A stretch of 64,000 bases of DNA from Acetivibrio alkalicellulosi (GTDB taxonomy: Bacteria > Bacillota > Clostridia > Acetivibrionales > Acetivibrionaceae), in NCBI GenBank assembly GCA_008125075.1, contig VLTH01000002.1, positions 2,955,024-3,019,023 on the forward strand, read 5' to 3'. Position 1 is the first letter of the stretch; every line of letters begins with the position of its first letter. Below, one piece after another: positions 35,194-44,624 of the stretch. A program made the position numbers and the translations under genes. The notes beneath the pieces are model-generated. The model made no database searches. It was not told where the DNA came from and saw nothing but the letters and a program-made list of their open reading frames with translations.

Positions 35194-36627
35194 CTAGCCT
35201 CCTTTAAGCAAAAGAACTGTTCCATCTCTTTCTACGCCAGTGACATTTCCACCAGCTTCAATAATTTTAACTATATATTTTACCGCTTCCTTAGTAATAA
35301 CTTCACCTGGACATATTACTGGTATACCTGGAGGATAAGGCGTTATCATACCATAACTAACCCTCCCTATTGATTCTAAAAGACTTTTTCTAAAAAAACT
35401 TTTGTGTAGAATCTCTTTTAAATCCACTTTTTGCTCAGGTATACCTATATCCTCAATACATATATCGGTTAATATTGATCTCTTCTTAAAATCTAATTTT
35501 ATCTCACAAAGTGCATTTTTTAGTTTTTCAAACTCTTCACTAGTATTTCCATGTGTAGTTATACAAACAATGTTATATAAATCTGACATTTCCACTTGTA
35601 TATTGTACTTGTTTCTTAAAATATTTTCAACTTCTATTCCTGTTCTTCCAATATTCATAACATTAATTACTAATCTTGTCACGTCTATTGTGCCACTTTT
35701 AATCATGGAGTCAGAAAGAACTCTATACTCTGAAACATCTTTTATATCTTGACAAAAATTTTTAACTCTTTCACAAAGGACATCAATATCTTCTTTCCCT
35801 TGTTTTTCCATAGCAGCTCTTGAGATATCTAAAGAAGCCATAACTAAATATGAAGGGCTTGAAGTTTCAAGAATACCAAGATTATGTCTAATGGTATCTA
35901 CACTTACTCTACCACCCTTAACATGAAGATAGGCTCCTGGTGTAAAAGCAGAGAGGGTCTTGTGAGCACTTTGAATACAAATGTCACTATTGTGCTGAAG
36001 AGCACAATCAGGGAGCTTATTAGAAAACTTAAAATGTGCTCCATGAGCCTCGTCAACTATAAGCACCTTATCATAAGAGTGAACTATTTTACTTATTTTT
36101 TCAATATCAGAACATATTCCATAGTAATTAGGCCTTGTTATATAGACTCCAACTGCATCTGTGTTCTCTTTTAATGCTTTCTCAATATTGTCCGCCAAAA
36201 CAACAGAGGATATATTAAAATCATGGTTGAATTGTGGCCTGACATATACAGGTACAGCACCTGAAAGAATCATTCCACTTACAGCTGCCTTATGACAATC
36301 TCTAGGCAATATAAGTTTGTCCCCGGAATTGCATAGAGACATAATAGCTGCTTGTATTCCACAAGTAGACCCATTTACTAAAAAAAATGTATGATGTGCT
36401 CCAAATGCCTTTGCTGCCAACTCTTGAGCTTCTTTTATAATCCCTGAAGGCTGATGTAAATTGTCCAAACCTGGTATTTCAGTTATATCTAATTGTCCAA
36501 CATTAATCAGATCTGGAATTATAAATGTTCTTCCAAATTTATGCCCCGGCATGTGAAAAGAAACCGGATTCTTAGCTAAATGCTTTTTCATGGCATTATA
36601 TATTGGAGTATTTAGGTTAATGTCCAC
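35194..36627 (-). CDS. Orn/Lys/Arg decarboxylase family PLP enzyme (YaaO-like)
   Basis: About 477 aa. The start is uncertain: AGAGGAG (36630-36636) lies 2 nt before a GTG at 36627 and 8 nt before an ATT at 36621. Family enzymes decarboxylate basic amino acids to polyamine precursors. FHMPGHKFG, FLVNGSTCGIQAAIMSLC, VLIVDEAHGAHFKFS, and QSAHKTLSAFTPGAYLHV with the PLP Lys are all clear. It lacks the large N-terminal wing of the inducible enzymes and matches the short Bacillus YaaO/SpeA form. The YaaO-tmk pairing is conserved. The substrate is not certain. Confidence 0.88.
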   Translation of the reverse strand: MDINLNTPIYNAMKKHLAKNPVSFHMPGHKFGRTFIIPDLINVGQLDITEIPGLDNLHQPSGIIKEAQELAAKAFGAHHTFFLVNGSTCGIQAAIMSLCNSGDKLILPRDCHKAAVSGMILSGAVPVYVRPQFNHDFNISSVVLADNIEKALKENTDAVGVYITRPNYYGICSDIEKISKIVHSYDKVLIVDEAHGAHFKFSNKLPDCALQHNSDICIQSAHKTLSAFTPGAYLHVKGGRVSVDTIRHNLGILETSSPSYLVMASLDISRAAMEKQGKEDIDVLCERVKNFCQDIKDVSEYRVLSDSMIKSGTIDVTRLVINVMNIGRTGIEVENILRNKYNIQVEMSDLYNIVCITTHGNTSEEFEKLKNALCEIKLDFKKRSILTDICIEDIGIPEQKVDLKEILHKSFFRKSLLESIGRVSYGMITPYPPGIPVICPGEVITKEAVKYIVKIIEAGGNVTGVERDGTVLLLKGG

Positions 36628-36689
36628 ATCTCCTCTCAATTTAATTTTTTACTTATTGAAAATTTAAATTGTAAAAATATTGCTTAATT

Positions 36690-36788
36690 TGAATTCTTGG
36701 AACAAAGCGTGGGGGCTCGATGCCCCCAATCTTTTTATTAATTCCAAATAGGTTTAGTGAAAATCGGGAGTAATATTTCGCCGATTAC
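36690..36788 (+). repeat. Repeat family B-like element with G-C hairpin
   Basis: A GGGGGC..GCCCCC hairpin (near 36709-36726) and a right part with AATAGG.TTAGTGAAAAT and GGGAGTAATATTTC resemble the 37.2-kb and 6.3-kb copies. It stands just downstream of the 60-aa gene. Confidence 0.45.
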
Positions 36789-36801
36789 ATATTTTCCCAT
36801 T

Positions 36802-36984
36802 TCACTTTTCAACAAGCCATACAGATGTTATTCTATGTTCTGGAAACATCTCCTGAACTTTTTCCTTTGCCTCTCTAACATTAGATGCGTTAACTTTCTG
36901 TATCTCTTTTGTGTCAAACTTTGAGCAATTCTTTTTTTGCGTATGCCATACTCTGTAAAGTCTACTTCTTTCTTTTTCTTTCAT
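36802..36984 (-). CDS. Small basic hypothetical protein
   Basis: 60 aa, not recognised. AGGGG precedes the ATG by about 8 nt. The sequence is mostly charged, with SRLYRVWHTQKKNCSKFDTK at the N-terminus and a C-terminal amphipathic helix and strand (AKEKVQEMFPEHRITSVWLV). There is no signal peptide and no Cys pair. It looks like a small regulatory or nucleic-acid-associated protein, but nothing proves that. Confidence 0.55.
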   Translation of the reverse strand: MKEKERSRLYRVWHTQKKNCSKFDTKEIQKVNASNVREAKEKVQEMFPEHRITSVWLVEK

Positions 36985-37188
36985 AATACATACCCCTAAC
37001 TATTTTTATAATATATTTATAGTAAATATTATAACACTAATTATGGTAATTAAAAATATTTAAATAAAAATCCTTTTTTAGTGCAATAATATTTAAAACC
37101 ACAGAATATAAAAAAGTTTTCTTTTTAATAATTCGAACAGGTTAAAAAAATTGCTACGTAAAATAAAAAAAATTACATTATTTATTAA

Positions 37189-37293
37189 ATGTCTGAAATA
37201 CAACTTCCACTACGTTCCAAGACTTCTAATAAAAAGCTCGGGAGGGGGGGCATCGAACCCCCTAATAGTGGAAGTTATATTTTCAGAGTTCCT
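37189..37293 (+). repeat. Repeat family B, full copy
   Basis: Ends GTCTGAAATACAACTTCCAC and GTGGAAGTTATATTTTCAGA are inverted. Between them lie CCAAGACTTCTAATA and a G-run/C-run hairpin. The right end lies about 20 bp after the malic enzyme stop. The rest of the 330-bp space up to the 60-aa gene is AT-rich without a gene. Confidence 0.65.
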
Positions 37294-37314
37294 AAATGCA
37301 ATCTTTTTAAAACA

Positions 37315-38487
37315 CTAAATTCTTGCCACTCCTGACTCTTTGGCTGCTTTTGCAACCTCTTGTGCAACAACCTGTCCTACTTTTGGATCAAAGGGAGCAG
37401 GAATAACATATTCTTCACTTAACTCTTCATCACTTACTAATGATGCTATTGCCTTGGCTGCAGCTATTTTCATTTGATCGTTTATGTCACTGGCTCTAAC
37501 ATCAAGAGCACCTCTAAATATTCCTGGAAAAGCCAAGACGTTATTTATCTGATTAGCAAAATCAGACCTTCCTGTACCTACAACTCTTGCGCCTGCTTCT
37601 TTAGCTTCTTCTGGCATTATTTCTGGCACAGGATTTGCCATTGCAAAGATTATCGGTTCCTTTGCCATGCTCTTTATCATATTTTTGGTTACCGTTCCAG
37701 GTACAGAAAGACCAATAAACACATCAGCACCAACTATAACTTCTTCTAGAGAGCCTTTTTTCATTTCCAAGTTTGATATGTTAGCCATTTCTTCCTTTTC
37801 CTTATTTAAATTCTCTCTTCCCTTATAAATTGCTCCTTTTGTGTCGCATAAAACAACCTTTCTAAGACCCATGCTCATTAGAAGTTTTGTTACTGCAATT
37901 CCCGCTGCTCCAGAACCATTAACAACAACAGAAATATCAATTATATTCTTTTTTACTATTTTTAAAGCATTAATCATAGCAGCAAGAGTTACTACTGCTG
38001 TACCATGTTGATCATCATGGAATATAGGTATATCACATACTTCTTTAAGCCTTCTCTCAATTTCAAAGCATCTAGGTGCTGATATATCTTCAAGGTTTAT
38101 TCCACCAAAACTTCCCGATATCAGCCTTATGGTATTTACTATTTCGTCAACATCCTTTGACTTTATACATAAAGGAAATGCATCAACATTAGCAAAAGTC
38201 TTAAACAAAACACATTTTCCTTCCATAACAGGCATTCCCGCTTCTGGACCAATATCACCCAGTCCTAAAACAGCAGTTCCGTCTGTAACAACCGCAACCA
38301 AGTTCCATCTTCTGGTATATTGGTATGAAAGATTGATATCATTTTGTATAGCAAGACAGGGTTCCGCAACACCTGGTGTATATGCTATAGATAAATCTTT
38401 TTTGCTATTTGCAGGAACAGTACTTATTACTTCAATTTTGCCTTTCCACTCTTTATGTAGTCTCATTGCTTCTTCTTTTATAGACAT
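37315..38487 (-). CDS. NAD(P)-dependent malic enzyme
   Basis: 390 aa, the short bacterial form that oxidatively decarboxylates malate to pyruvate. AYTPGVAEPCLAI, VTDGTAVLGLGDIGPEAGMP, FHDDQHGTAVVTLAAMINAL and VVNGSGAAGIAVTKLL (Rossmann) give the substrate, metal and cofactor sites. GGAGGGG precedes the ATG. In cellulolytic clostridia the malate shunt via malic enzyme is a major route to pyruvate and NADPH; whether this enzyme uses NAD or NADP cannot be read. Confidence 0.93.
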   Translation of the reverse strand: MSIKEEAMRLHKEWKGKIEVISTVPANSKKDLSIAYTPGVAEPCLAIQNDINLSYQYTRRWNLVAVVTDGTAVLGLGDIGPEAGMPVMEGKCVLFKTFANVDAFPLCIKSKDVDEIVNTIRLISGSFGGINLEDISAPRCFEIERRLKEVCDIPIFHDDQHGTAVVTLAAMINALKIVKKNIIDISVVVNGSGAAGIAVTKLLMSMGLRKVVLCDTKGAIYKGRENLNKEKEEMANISNLEMKKGSLEEVIVGADVFIGLSVPGTVTKNMIKSMAKEPIIFAMANPVPEIMPEEAKEAGARVVGTGRSDFANQINNVLAFPGIFRGALDVRASDINDQMKIAAAKAIASLVSDEELSEEYVIPAPFDPKVGQVVAQEVAKAAKESGVARI

Positions 38488-38532
38488 AAAACCCCTCCAA
38501 ATTAGTACTCACAATGACATTTTTTCAGTTGT

Positions 38533-39303
38533 CTATATTTTATTCATTTTGTATATAATTCTAAGACCTTCCAATGTAAGAAGGCCATTTATCTCATCAA
38601 TTGTTTCAGATTCACTTGCAATTAATCTGGCAAGTCCACCAGTTGCAATTACTTTAATATTATCTTCCTTCATTTCTTTCTTCATCCTTCTTACAATATA
38701 ATCAACCTTGCCCACATAACCATAAATGATGCCTGATTGCATACTCGCCACTGTATTACGCCCTATAATAGTATCAGGTTTTACAATTTCTATTCGTGGA
38801 AGTTTGGCTGCTTTTTGAAACAGTGCTTCTGCTGAAATTTTAATTCCAGGACAGATTACTCCTCCTATGTACTCACACTTAGAAGAAATAGCACAAAAGG
38901 TAGTAGCTGTACCAAAGTCAACAATTATTAGTGGTCCACCATAAATGGTATAGGCAGCAACACCGTTAACAATTCTGTCAGCACCAACTTCTCTTGGATT
39001 TTCATATTTTATGTTAATCCCAGTCTTTACTCCAGGTCCTACTATAATGGGCTCTAGTTTGAAATATTTCCTTAGAGCATGTTCAAGTGAATACATTATT
39101 GGCGGAACAACAGATGCTATAATTATTCCTTCAATAGATTCAATGTCTATATTTTCATTCCTAAAAAGGCTGCTTATAAACATTCCAAATTCATCTGAAG
39201 TTTTTTCTCTGTCAGTCCCCATCCTCCAGTAGCTAATCAGTTTTTTATCATCATATACGCCTAGCGTAATATTTGTATTTCCCACATCTAAAACAAGTAT
39301 CAT
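38533..39303 (-). CDS. coaX: Type III pantothenate kinase
   Basis: 256 aa. It phosphorylates pantothenate in CoA synthesis. [16 protein letters not shown] (phosphate loop), [18 protein letters not shown] and [15 protein letters not shown] are the type III signatures. GGAGATG precedes the ATG. The Asn-rich gene ends 17 bp upstream on the same strand, so the two are probably in one transcript. Confidence 0.95.
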   Translation of the reverse strand: MILVLDVGNTNITLGVYDDKKLISYWRMGTDREKTSDEFGMFISSLFRNENIDIESIEGIIIASVVPPIMYSLEHALRKYFKLEPIIVGPGVKTGINIKYENPREVGADRIVNGVAAYTIYGGPLIIVDFGTATTFCAISSKCEYIGGVICPGIKISAEALFQKAAKLPRIEIVKPDTIIGRNTVASMQSGIIYGYVGKVDYIVRRMKKEMKEDNIKVIATGGLARLIASESETIDEINGLLTLEGLRIIYKMNKI

Positions 39304-39320
39304 TATACCATCTCCGCGCT

Positions 39321-39800
39321 CTATACACCTAATCTTAAACTTTTAATTTCTTTTATTTCAAGTCTTATTTCCTTTTCAATTCTTTCAATATCTATTTTTA
39401 TATCTTCAAGCGTCTCAAGTTGTTTTATTCTACTTGAAGATCTATAAGTAGAATTTTTATTTGCGTAACTTTGTCTAGCATTACCATTATCTCTATTATA
39501 GTTATTGCTATTATAGTTATTGCTATTATAGTTATTACTGTTATTGTTATTGCCTTTATAGTTATTTTCCCTATAGTTGTTATTCTTGGTTCTATTACCC
39601 AAATACTTAGATTTATTGTTGTCCTTAGCCAAACTCTGTTCATTAGTCTTTTTATTTTGATATTCTCTGTTCCTATTGTTTGCATTATTATTGATATTGA
39701 TATTGCTATTGTTATTGCTATTATTATTATTGCTATTTATAACTGTATTGTTACTTTTACTTTCCCTATTGGTATTGTTAACATTACTTTTGTTTATCAT
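39321..39800 (-). CDS. Asparagine-rich low-complexity protein
   Basis: 159 aa, not recognised. The first 120 residues are mostly Asn with Ser, Lys and Tyr, including repeats of SNNYN. The C-terminal 35 residues form a well-ordered charged helix ([20 protein letters not shown]) that looks like a conserved coiled coil. A strong GGAGGGGG precedes the ATG, so it is a real gene. Asn-rich tracts are prone to self-association. It lies between the amidohydrolase and coaX genes with gaps under 20 bp. Confidence 0.7.
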   Translation of the reverse strand: MINKSNVNNTNRESKSNNTVINSNNNNSNNNSNININNNANNRNREYQNKKTNEQSLAKDNNKSKYLGNRTKNNNYRENNYKGNNNNSNNYNSNNYNSNNYNRDNGNARQSYANKNSTYRSSSRIKQLETLEDIKIDIERIEKEIRLEIKEIKSLRLGV

Positions 39801-39818
39801 AAAAACCCCCTCCTGGAT

Positions 39819-40604
39819 TTACTTTAATAAAACCTTTGCATTTTCTCCTAATATGCCAGCTTCAACTTGTTTGTCCAAATTTAATTCTTTTAACTTTGAT
39901 ATTTCTTCATATTGATCCATCCAAGGAGAATCAGTACCAAAAAGAATCTTTTTACAATCGTGATTTGCTATAATCCTTTTTGCTTGCTCATTATCAATAT
40001 GTCCTAAACTATATGAAGTATCAAAATAAATATCGGTTCCTGTCAAATATCTCTCTACATCATTCCAAAATGAAAAACCTCCCATATGTGCAGCAACTAT
40101 TTTACCTCCTGAAAAATCTTTTACAACTTTTGAAAGCCTGTTTGGCAATGCATGGTATGGTTCTGGAAGACCTATGTCCATACCTGCATGAAATAATACT
40201 ATTAAACCTAACTCAAAAGCTTTCTCATAAATAGGATACATTTTTTTGTCATCAACAAAAAAACCCTGATAATCAGGGTGAAGCTTTATACCCTTTAATC
40301 CCATATCTTTTATTCTAATAAGCTCCCTTTTCCAATGTTGATACTCTGGATGAATACTTCCAAATGCAATAACCTCATTATCCTGAATTTGAGAAGACCA
40401 TGTATTTATCTTCTCCGTTTGGGTGGGCTTTGTTGCAATAGATAAAACTACTGACTTTGAAATGCCTGATTTTTTCATTGAGTCTTTTAATGCAGTTATA
40501 GTTCCATCTAATCTTGCAGGTACACCGGAACACTCTGAAAGCTGAGGTACAGCTTTTTTTGCAAGCTGATCAGGGAAACAGTGAACATGAAAATCAACTA
40601 CCAT
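39819..40604 (-). CDS. Amidohydrolase-family metal-dependent hydrolase
   Basis: 261 aa from the second of two adjacent ATG codons, 7 nt after AGGAG. It is a TIM-barrel amidohydrolase 2 protein: VDFHVHCFPDQLAKKA gives the metal HxH, GIKLHPDYQGF and IVLFHAGMDIGLP further His, GKIVAAHMGGFSFW a His, and KILFGTDSPWMDQYEE the metal Asp. Family members include decarboxylases and hydrolases of small carboxylic acids. The substrate is unknown. Confidence 0.82.
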   Translation of the reverse strand: MVVDFHVHCFPDQLAKKAVPQLSECSGVPARLDGTITALKDSMKKSGISKSVVLSIATKPTQTEKINTWSSQIQDNEVIAFGSIHPEYQHWKRELIRIKDMGLKGIKLHPDYQGFFVDDKKMYPIYEKAFELGLIVLFHAGMDIGLPEPYHALPNRLSKVVKDFSGGKIVAAHMGGFSFWNDVERYLTGTDIYFDTSYSLGHIDNEQAKRIIANHDCKKILFGTDSPWMDQYEEISKLKELNLDKQVEAGILGENAKVLLK

Positions 40605-40640
40605 CATGCAACTCCTATGTAAATTATTATGCTAAATATC

Positions 40641-41642
40641 TTATTCCCCTAATACTCCTCGAATTGAAACTTCACCTGATAACACTTCCTTTCTTGACCC
40701 ATCACTACATTTTATTATTAATTTCCCACTAGAATCTATATCTTCGGCAATACCCTCTATTGTCTCACCTTTTATAACAACACAAACTTGTTTTCCTAAT
40801 GTAACCGAATACTTTTTCCACATCTGTACAATTTCGTCCAATAGTCCTTTAATAACCTTATCATACACTTCTTCTAATTTAAATATAATTTTTTTAATTA
40901 CTTCATTTCTTCTTATAATTATATCACTAAATTGTCTGTTTTGTCCTGTATAAATTTGTAATGAAGTTGCCTTATTTCTCAATTCTTTAGGAAAATCCGT
41001 TTTTTTGTGAGAAACATTTAAACCAATTCCTATAACAACAAAATTAACTCTGTCTATTTCCATACTTACTTCTGTTAAAATGCCACAGACTTTTTTACCT
41101 TCTAATATTATATCATTAGGCCATTTTATACCTGTATTTATACCTGTTAATTCCCTGATAGCTTCAACAACAGCTATTGATGCTCCAAGTGTAATAATCT
41201 GAAGATATTCCATATTTATATTGGGTTTTACAATAACCGACATACATATTCCTTTTTCATTGTTAGAACTCCAATGTCTGCCCATCCTTCCCCTTCCACA
41301 AGTTTGGGAGTCGGCAACAATTACTGTACCCTCTTGACAATCTTGGCCTATTTTTTTCGCATAATTATTTGTTGAATCTATCACATTAAATTGAATAACA
41401 TTTTTACCTAATATTTTAGTTTCTGAGTTCTGAAGTATTTCCCACCTGTCTAAAATATCCGGAACCTCTACTAGTCTATATCCTTTTTTAGAGGAAGACT
41501 CAATAATATAACCTTGCTTCCTAAGACCTCTAATACATTTCCAAACCGATGTTCTCGAAACATTAAGTATATCACTTAACTGTTGTCCCGAAACAAATTC
41601 ACCATTTGTGTCCTTTAAACTTTCTAAAATTTTTTCTTTCAC
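40641..41642 (-). CDS. birA: Biotin protein ligase and repressor BirA
   Basis: 333 aa with a GTG start at 41642, 5 nt after GAGAGG. The N-terminal winged helix (SGQQLSDILNVSRTSVWKCI) binds DNA. The ligase domain has SQTCGRGRMGRHWSS, the biotinyl-AMP loop, then GIKWPNDIILEGKKVCGIL and a C-terminal SH3-like domain. It biotinylates carboxylase subunits and represses biotin genes in response to biotin-AMP. No biotin synthesis gene is in the window. Confidence 0.95.
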   Translation of the reverse strand: MKEKILESLKDTNGEFVSGQQLSDILNVSRTSVWKCIRGLRKQGYIIESSSKKGYRLVEVPDILDRWEILQNSETKILGKNVIQFNVIDSTNNYAKKIGQDCQEGTVIVADSQTCGRGRMGRHWSSNNEKGICMSVIVKPNINMEYLQIITLGASIAVVEAIRELTGINTGIKWPNDIILEGKKVCGILTEVSMEIDRVNFVVIGIGLNVSHKKTDFPKELRNKATSLQIYTGQNRQFSDIIIRRNEVIKKIIFKLEEVYDKVIKGLLDEIVQMWKKYSVTLGKQVCVVIKGETIEGIAEDIDSSGKLIIKCSDGSRKEVLSGEVSIRGVLGE

Positions 41643-41737
41643 ATTAACCTCTCTAAAATTTACCATAAGTACTTAAATATATACTTTTTATTTTCTAATG
41701 GATTATAATATAAATGGTCAACTGGGGTTTCAAAAAA

Positions 41738-41891
41738 TATAATTTATTCTGAAAATACTTTTCGGAATAAAACCTTTTGATTTAATGGGCGTGCAATTTA
41801 TTTACTTCCCAAACATGCACATAGGCAGCGATATTCATTGACATCCTATTTTATACTATGTTGGTGAGTTTTTTGCTCATAAATGTCTAAT
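41738..41891 (+). repeat. Repeat family A, full copy
   Basis: TTCTGAAAATACTTTTCGGAAT, TTTAATGGGCGTGCAATTTA, AAACATGCACATAGGCAGCG and GTTGGTGAGTTTTTTGCTCA follow the family order. It fills the 292-bp space between birA and the 203-aa gene. Confidence 0.7.
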
Positions 41892-41934
41892 GGGAACTAT
41901 GTATAATAAATTCCAGAATTTTTTTTTAAACTCC

Positions 41935-42546
41935 CTAAATAGGTGGTTTCTTTATGGCAAAAGGCCTTTCAATTTCTTTATCTACAAATACAACAACATC
42001 TTCGTCTTCATATCTTTTTAGTTTTTCCTTCTCTACAAGATAAGAATAAAAGTAGTATAGCATCATGTCATTAAAATTGGGATATATTCCTTTGTAATCC
42101 TCTATTATATTGTTAATATAAAGGTCTTCCGAATTATCAAATAAAATAGGTGAGTCAAGTCTCTTATCTAAAATGCTAATTTGTTCACCAATAACTGTAG
42201 TTGTAACAAGACACTCAGGAAGTCTATATAGCCCAAATGTATAATTTTCTATAGGCATAACAGATTCTAAGTATAATTGCATAACTTCACTATGAGTAAG
42301 ACCTACCTCATATAAATATCTGTCAGCAACATAGCAATACCTAGGATAAATCTCTAATTTGACACATCGTAAGGCGTCAGACTTGTACTTTACCATATCA
42401 TCTTTAGGATTTAACAGTGCAGACATACACTTTTTTTTATCTAAGCCAATACGAACCTCTTTTTCATACCATTTTGAGAGTTTTAGTCCACACTCTACAG
42501 CATTTTCGACTTGCTCAACTGGCACATAGTAGTACACTTCAACCAT
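41935..42546 (-). CDS. Unrecognised protein at the end of the folate cluster
   Basis: 203 aa from the ATG at 42546 after GGAGGTG. No family is recognised. It is acidic, rich in Tyr, with EVYYYVPVEQVENAVECGLK at the N-terminus and several Cys (VECG, KKCM, LRCV, RYCY, PECL). It has no signal peptide or membrane segment. It lies 28 bp after folK and could be cotranscribed with it. The N-terminus could be a small ferredoxin-like alpha/beta fold, a weak guess. Confidence 0.65.
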   Translation of the reverse strand: MVEVYYYVPVEQVENAVECGLKLSKWYEKEVRIGLDKKKCMSALLNPKDDMVKYKSDALRCVKLEIYPRYCYVADRYLYEVGLTHSEVMQLYLESVMPIENYTFGLYRLPECLVTTTVIGEQISILDKRLDSPILFDNSEDLYINNIIEDYKGIYPNFNDMMLYYFYSYLVEKEKLKRYEDEDVVVFVDKEIERPFAIKKPPI

Positions 42547-42574
42547 AAAAGACACCTCCCACCATGAAGTTAAA

Positions 42575-43063
42575 TTAAATATCTAATTTTTTATAATACT
42601 TTACACCCTCTTTATCACTACACCTGTTTATCATATCATTAAAGTTAAATTCAAACAATTCTTTTTCTATAAATATCTCCTTTAATGGAATTAAAACAAA
42701 AGCTCTTTCAAACATTAGAGGATGTGGTATTTTTAGCATTGGTAAATCTAAACTCAAACAGCCATATAACAGTATATCAATATCTATAGTTCTAGGCCCC
42801 CATTGGATAGTCCTTATCCTGTTTAAATTGTTTTCTATTTTGTGTAGTTCCTCTAGCAAAAGTTGAGGGCTTAAATCTGTGTAAATAGATACAGCAACAT
42901 TTAAAAAACTATCCTGATTAATAAATCCTACGGGATCAGTCTCATAAACATTTGAAAATTTTAAATCCTCCCCTAACTTGCTTATTTCCCTAATTGCCTT
43001 AATTAAAAACTCTTCTCTATTTCCAATATTCGAACCTAATGACAAATATGCTTTATATTTCAT
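42575..43063 (-). CDS. folK: Hydroxymethyl-dihydropterin pyrophosphokinase
   Basis: 162 aa. FolK transfers pyrophosphate from ATP to 6-hydroxymethyl-dihydropterin. AYLSLGSNIGNREEFL is the start signature; GPRTIDIDILLYG holds the metal Asp pair, and LKIPHPLMFERAFVLIPL follows. The start overlaps the folB stop by 11 bp, so translation is coupled. Confidence 0.95.
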   Translation of the reverse strand: MKYKAYLSLGSNIGNREEFLIKAIREISKLGEDLKFSNVYETDPVGFINQDSFLNVAVSIYTDLSPQLLLEELHKIENNLNRIRTIQWGPRTIDIDILLYGCLSLDLPMLKIPHPLMFERAFVLIPLKEIFIEKELFEFNFNDMINRCSDKEGVKYYKKLDI

Positions 43064-43421
43064 CCCTAGTCCTCTTTATTTCAACACCAACCCACTTAAA
43101 TTTTCCCTTTATTGGTGCACAGGGTTTTTTAATGCGAACAACAATCTCCTGTATTTCTTGGAATGTCGACAACATTTCCCGGGAAATGATATGCGCAAAC
43201 CTTTCAATAAGTCGAAAATTATTATTTGAGTTTATTTCCTTAATAATGCTGTAGACTTTTGAATAATCTACAGTTTCCATAAGTTCATCACTCTCTCCCG
43301 CCTTTTTTAAATCTAAAAATAATTCTGTATCAATATAAAAATACTGCCCATTTTCTCTTTCCTTTTCCAATACACCGTGGTATCCGTAAATCTTTATACT
43401 CTTTAAAACTATCTTATCCAT
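43053..43421 (-). CDS. folB: Dihydroneopterin aldolase
   Basis: 122 aa. FolB converts dihydroneopterin to hydroxymethyl-dihydropterin and glycolaldehyde. IKIYGYHGVLEKERENGQYF, the catalytic Glu-Tyr segment METVDYSKVYSIIKE, and RIKKPCAPIKGKFKWVGVEI near the end fit the family. It lies 21 bp after folP. Confidence 0.93.
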   Translation of the reverse strand: MDKIVLKSIKIYGYHGVLEKERENGQYFYIDTELFLDLKKAGESDELMETVDYSKVYSIIKEINSNNNFRLIERFAHIISREMLSTFQEIQEIVVRIKKPCAPIKGKFKWVGVEIKRTRDEI

Positions 43422-43442
43422 AAATGCCCTCCATCAAAATTA

Positions 43443-44624
43443 TTATACTCTTACCATGGCATCAGTCATTCTAGCCACTCGAACCATCTCTTTTACATCA
43501 TGAACTCTTACGATATCTGCTCCATTTGCTATCCCTAATGTTATAGTTGCAGCTGTACCCTCAAGTCTCTCATTCACAGGGAGTTCTAATATATTTCCTA
43601 TAAGTGATTTTCTTGATGTTCCAATAAGTACCGACAAATTAAGAGAGTTTAATTCTTTAAGCCTTCTCATTGTTTCTAAATTGTGTTCTAGTGTTTTTCC
43701 AAATCCAATGCCTGGATCAATACACATGCTTTCTCTTCTTATTCCCGCTTTCTCTCCTATTTCAATACTTCTTCTTAAAAATCTAATTATATCCCCCATA
43801 ATGTCTGCATATTCTTTTTTGTAGCTATTATGCATCATTACAACTCCTGCTCCTGCTTTTGAAATAACTTCTGCCATATTGTCATCTTTTTGAAGTCCCC
43901 AAACATCATTTACAATACTTGCTCCTGCCATAATTGCTTTTTCTGCTACTAAAGCCTTTGATGTATCTACAGAAACAGGAACATTTATTTCTTTAGTAAT
44001 TTTCTCAATAACAGGAACAACTCTATTAATTTCTTCTAAAATATCAACAGATTCATATCCAGGTCTTGTTGATTCCCCTCCTACATCAATAATATCTGCC
44101 CCATTCTCTACCATATCAATAGCTCTTTTAACAGCGCTATCTAACTTTAGAAATTTTCCTCCATCAGAAAAAGAGTCAGGTGTTACATTAAGTATTCCCA
44201 TAACATATGTTTTTTCTCCAATAGGTAACTTGTGTTTACCACATTCAAAGTATTCTGGTTTTCCAGTCTCTAATCCTTCAATTACCCTTTTTATTTCAAC
44301 TGCTATTTCCTTAAATCCTCCACCATGTATGTCCAGCTTGTAAATAAGTTTGCAGTATTGTGAATAGGTACCCATTAAAAGCACATCTGTGCTTTCAACA
44401 CTGCAGTTTAATGTTCCTCTACTTACAGCTACATCTCCACCTTTTGCCAGCATCTCCTGCTTAAGAATATTAGCCATACATGAACCAACATTTTCAATTT
44501 TCATTGCAATAAAAAGTGCTTTCGGCGAAAGCCAAGGTATAGCTGCTGCATCTACTCCTATCTTTCTGATTTCTTCCTTCGAAACATGCATATTATCAAT
44601 TTTGATAATTCTTGCATTAATCAT
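43443..44624 (-). CDS. folP: Dihydropteroate synthase, long form
   Basis: 393 aa. FolP joins pABA to the pterin pyrophosphate. The TIM-barrel core begins near residue 140 with VMGILNVTPDSFSDGGKF, then DVGGESTRPG, VSVDTSKALVAEKAI, NDVWGLQ and IDPGIGFGKTLEHN. The N-terminal 130 residues are an extra domain found in a long clostridial form and absent from the 270-aa enzymes. It overlaps the upstream alcohol dehydrogenase gene by 8 bp. Confidence 0.93.
   Translation of the reverse strand: MINARIIKIDNMHVSKEEIRKIGVDAAAIPWLSPKALFIAMKIENVGSCMANILKQEMLAKGGDVAVSRGTLNCSVESTDVLLMGTYSQYCKLIYKLDIHGGGFKEIAVEIKRVIEGLETGKPEYFECGKHKLPIGEKTYVMGILNVTPDSFSDGGKFLKLDSAVKRAIDMVENGADIIDVGGESTRPGYESVDILEEINRVVPVIEKITKEINVPVSVDTSKALVAEKAIMAGASIVNDVWGLQKDDNMAEVISKAGAGVVMMHNSYKKEYADIMGDIIRFLRRSIEIGEKAGIRRESMCIDPGIGFGKTLEHNLETMRRLKELNSLNLSVLIGTSRKSLIGNILELPVNERLEGTAATITLGIANGADIVRVHDVKEMVRVARMTDAMVRV

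Noticed and set aside
39471-39915. Ile/Leu-rich plus-strand frames resembling membrane proteins
   Set aside because: Complement of the AAT-rich Asn tract; the minus frame has the strong ribosome site.
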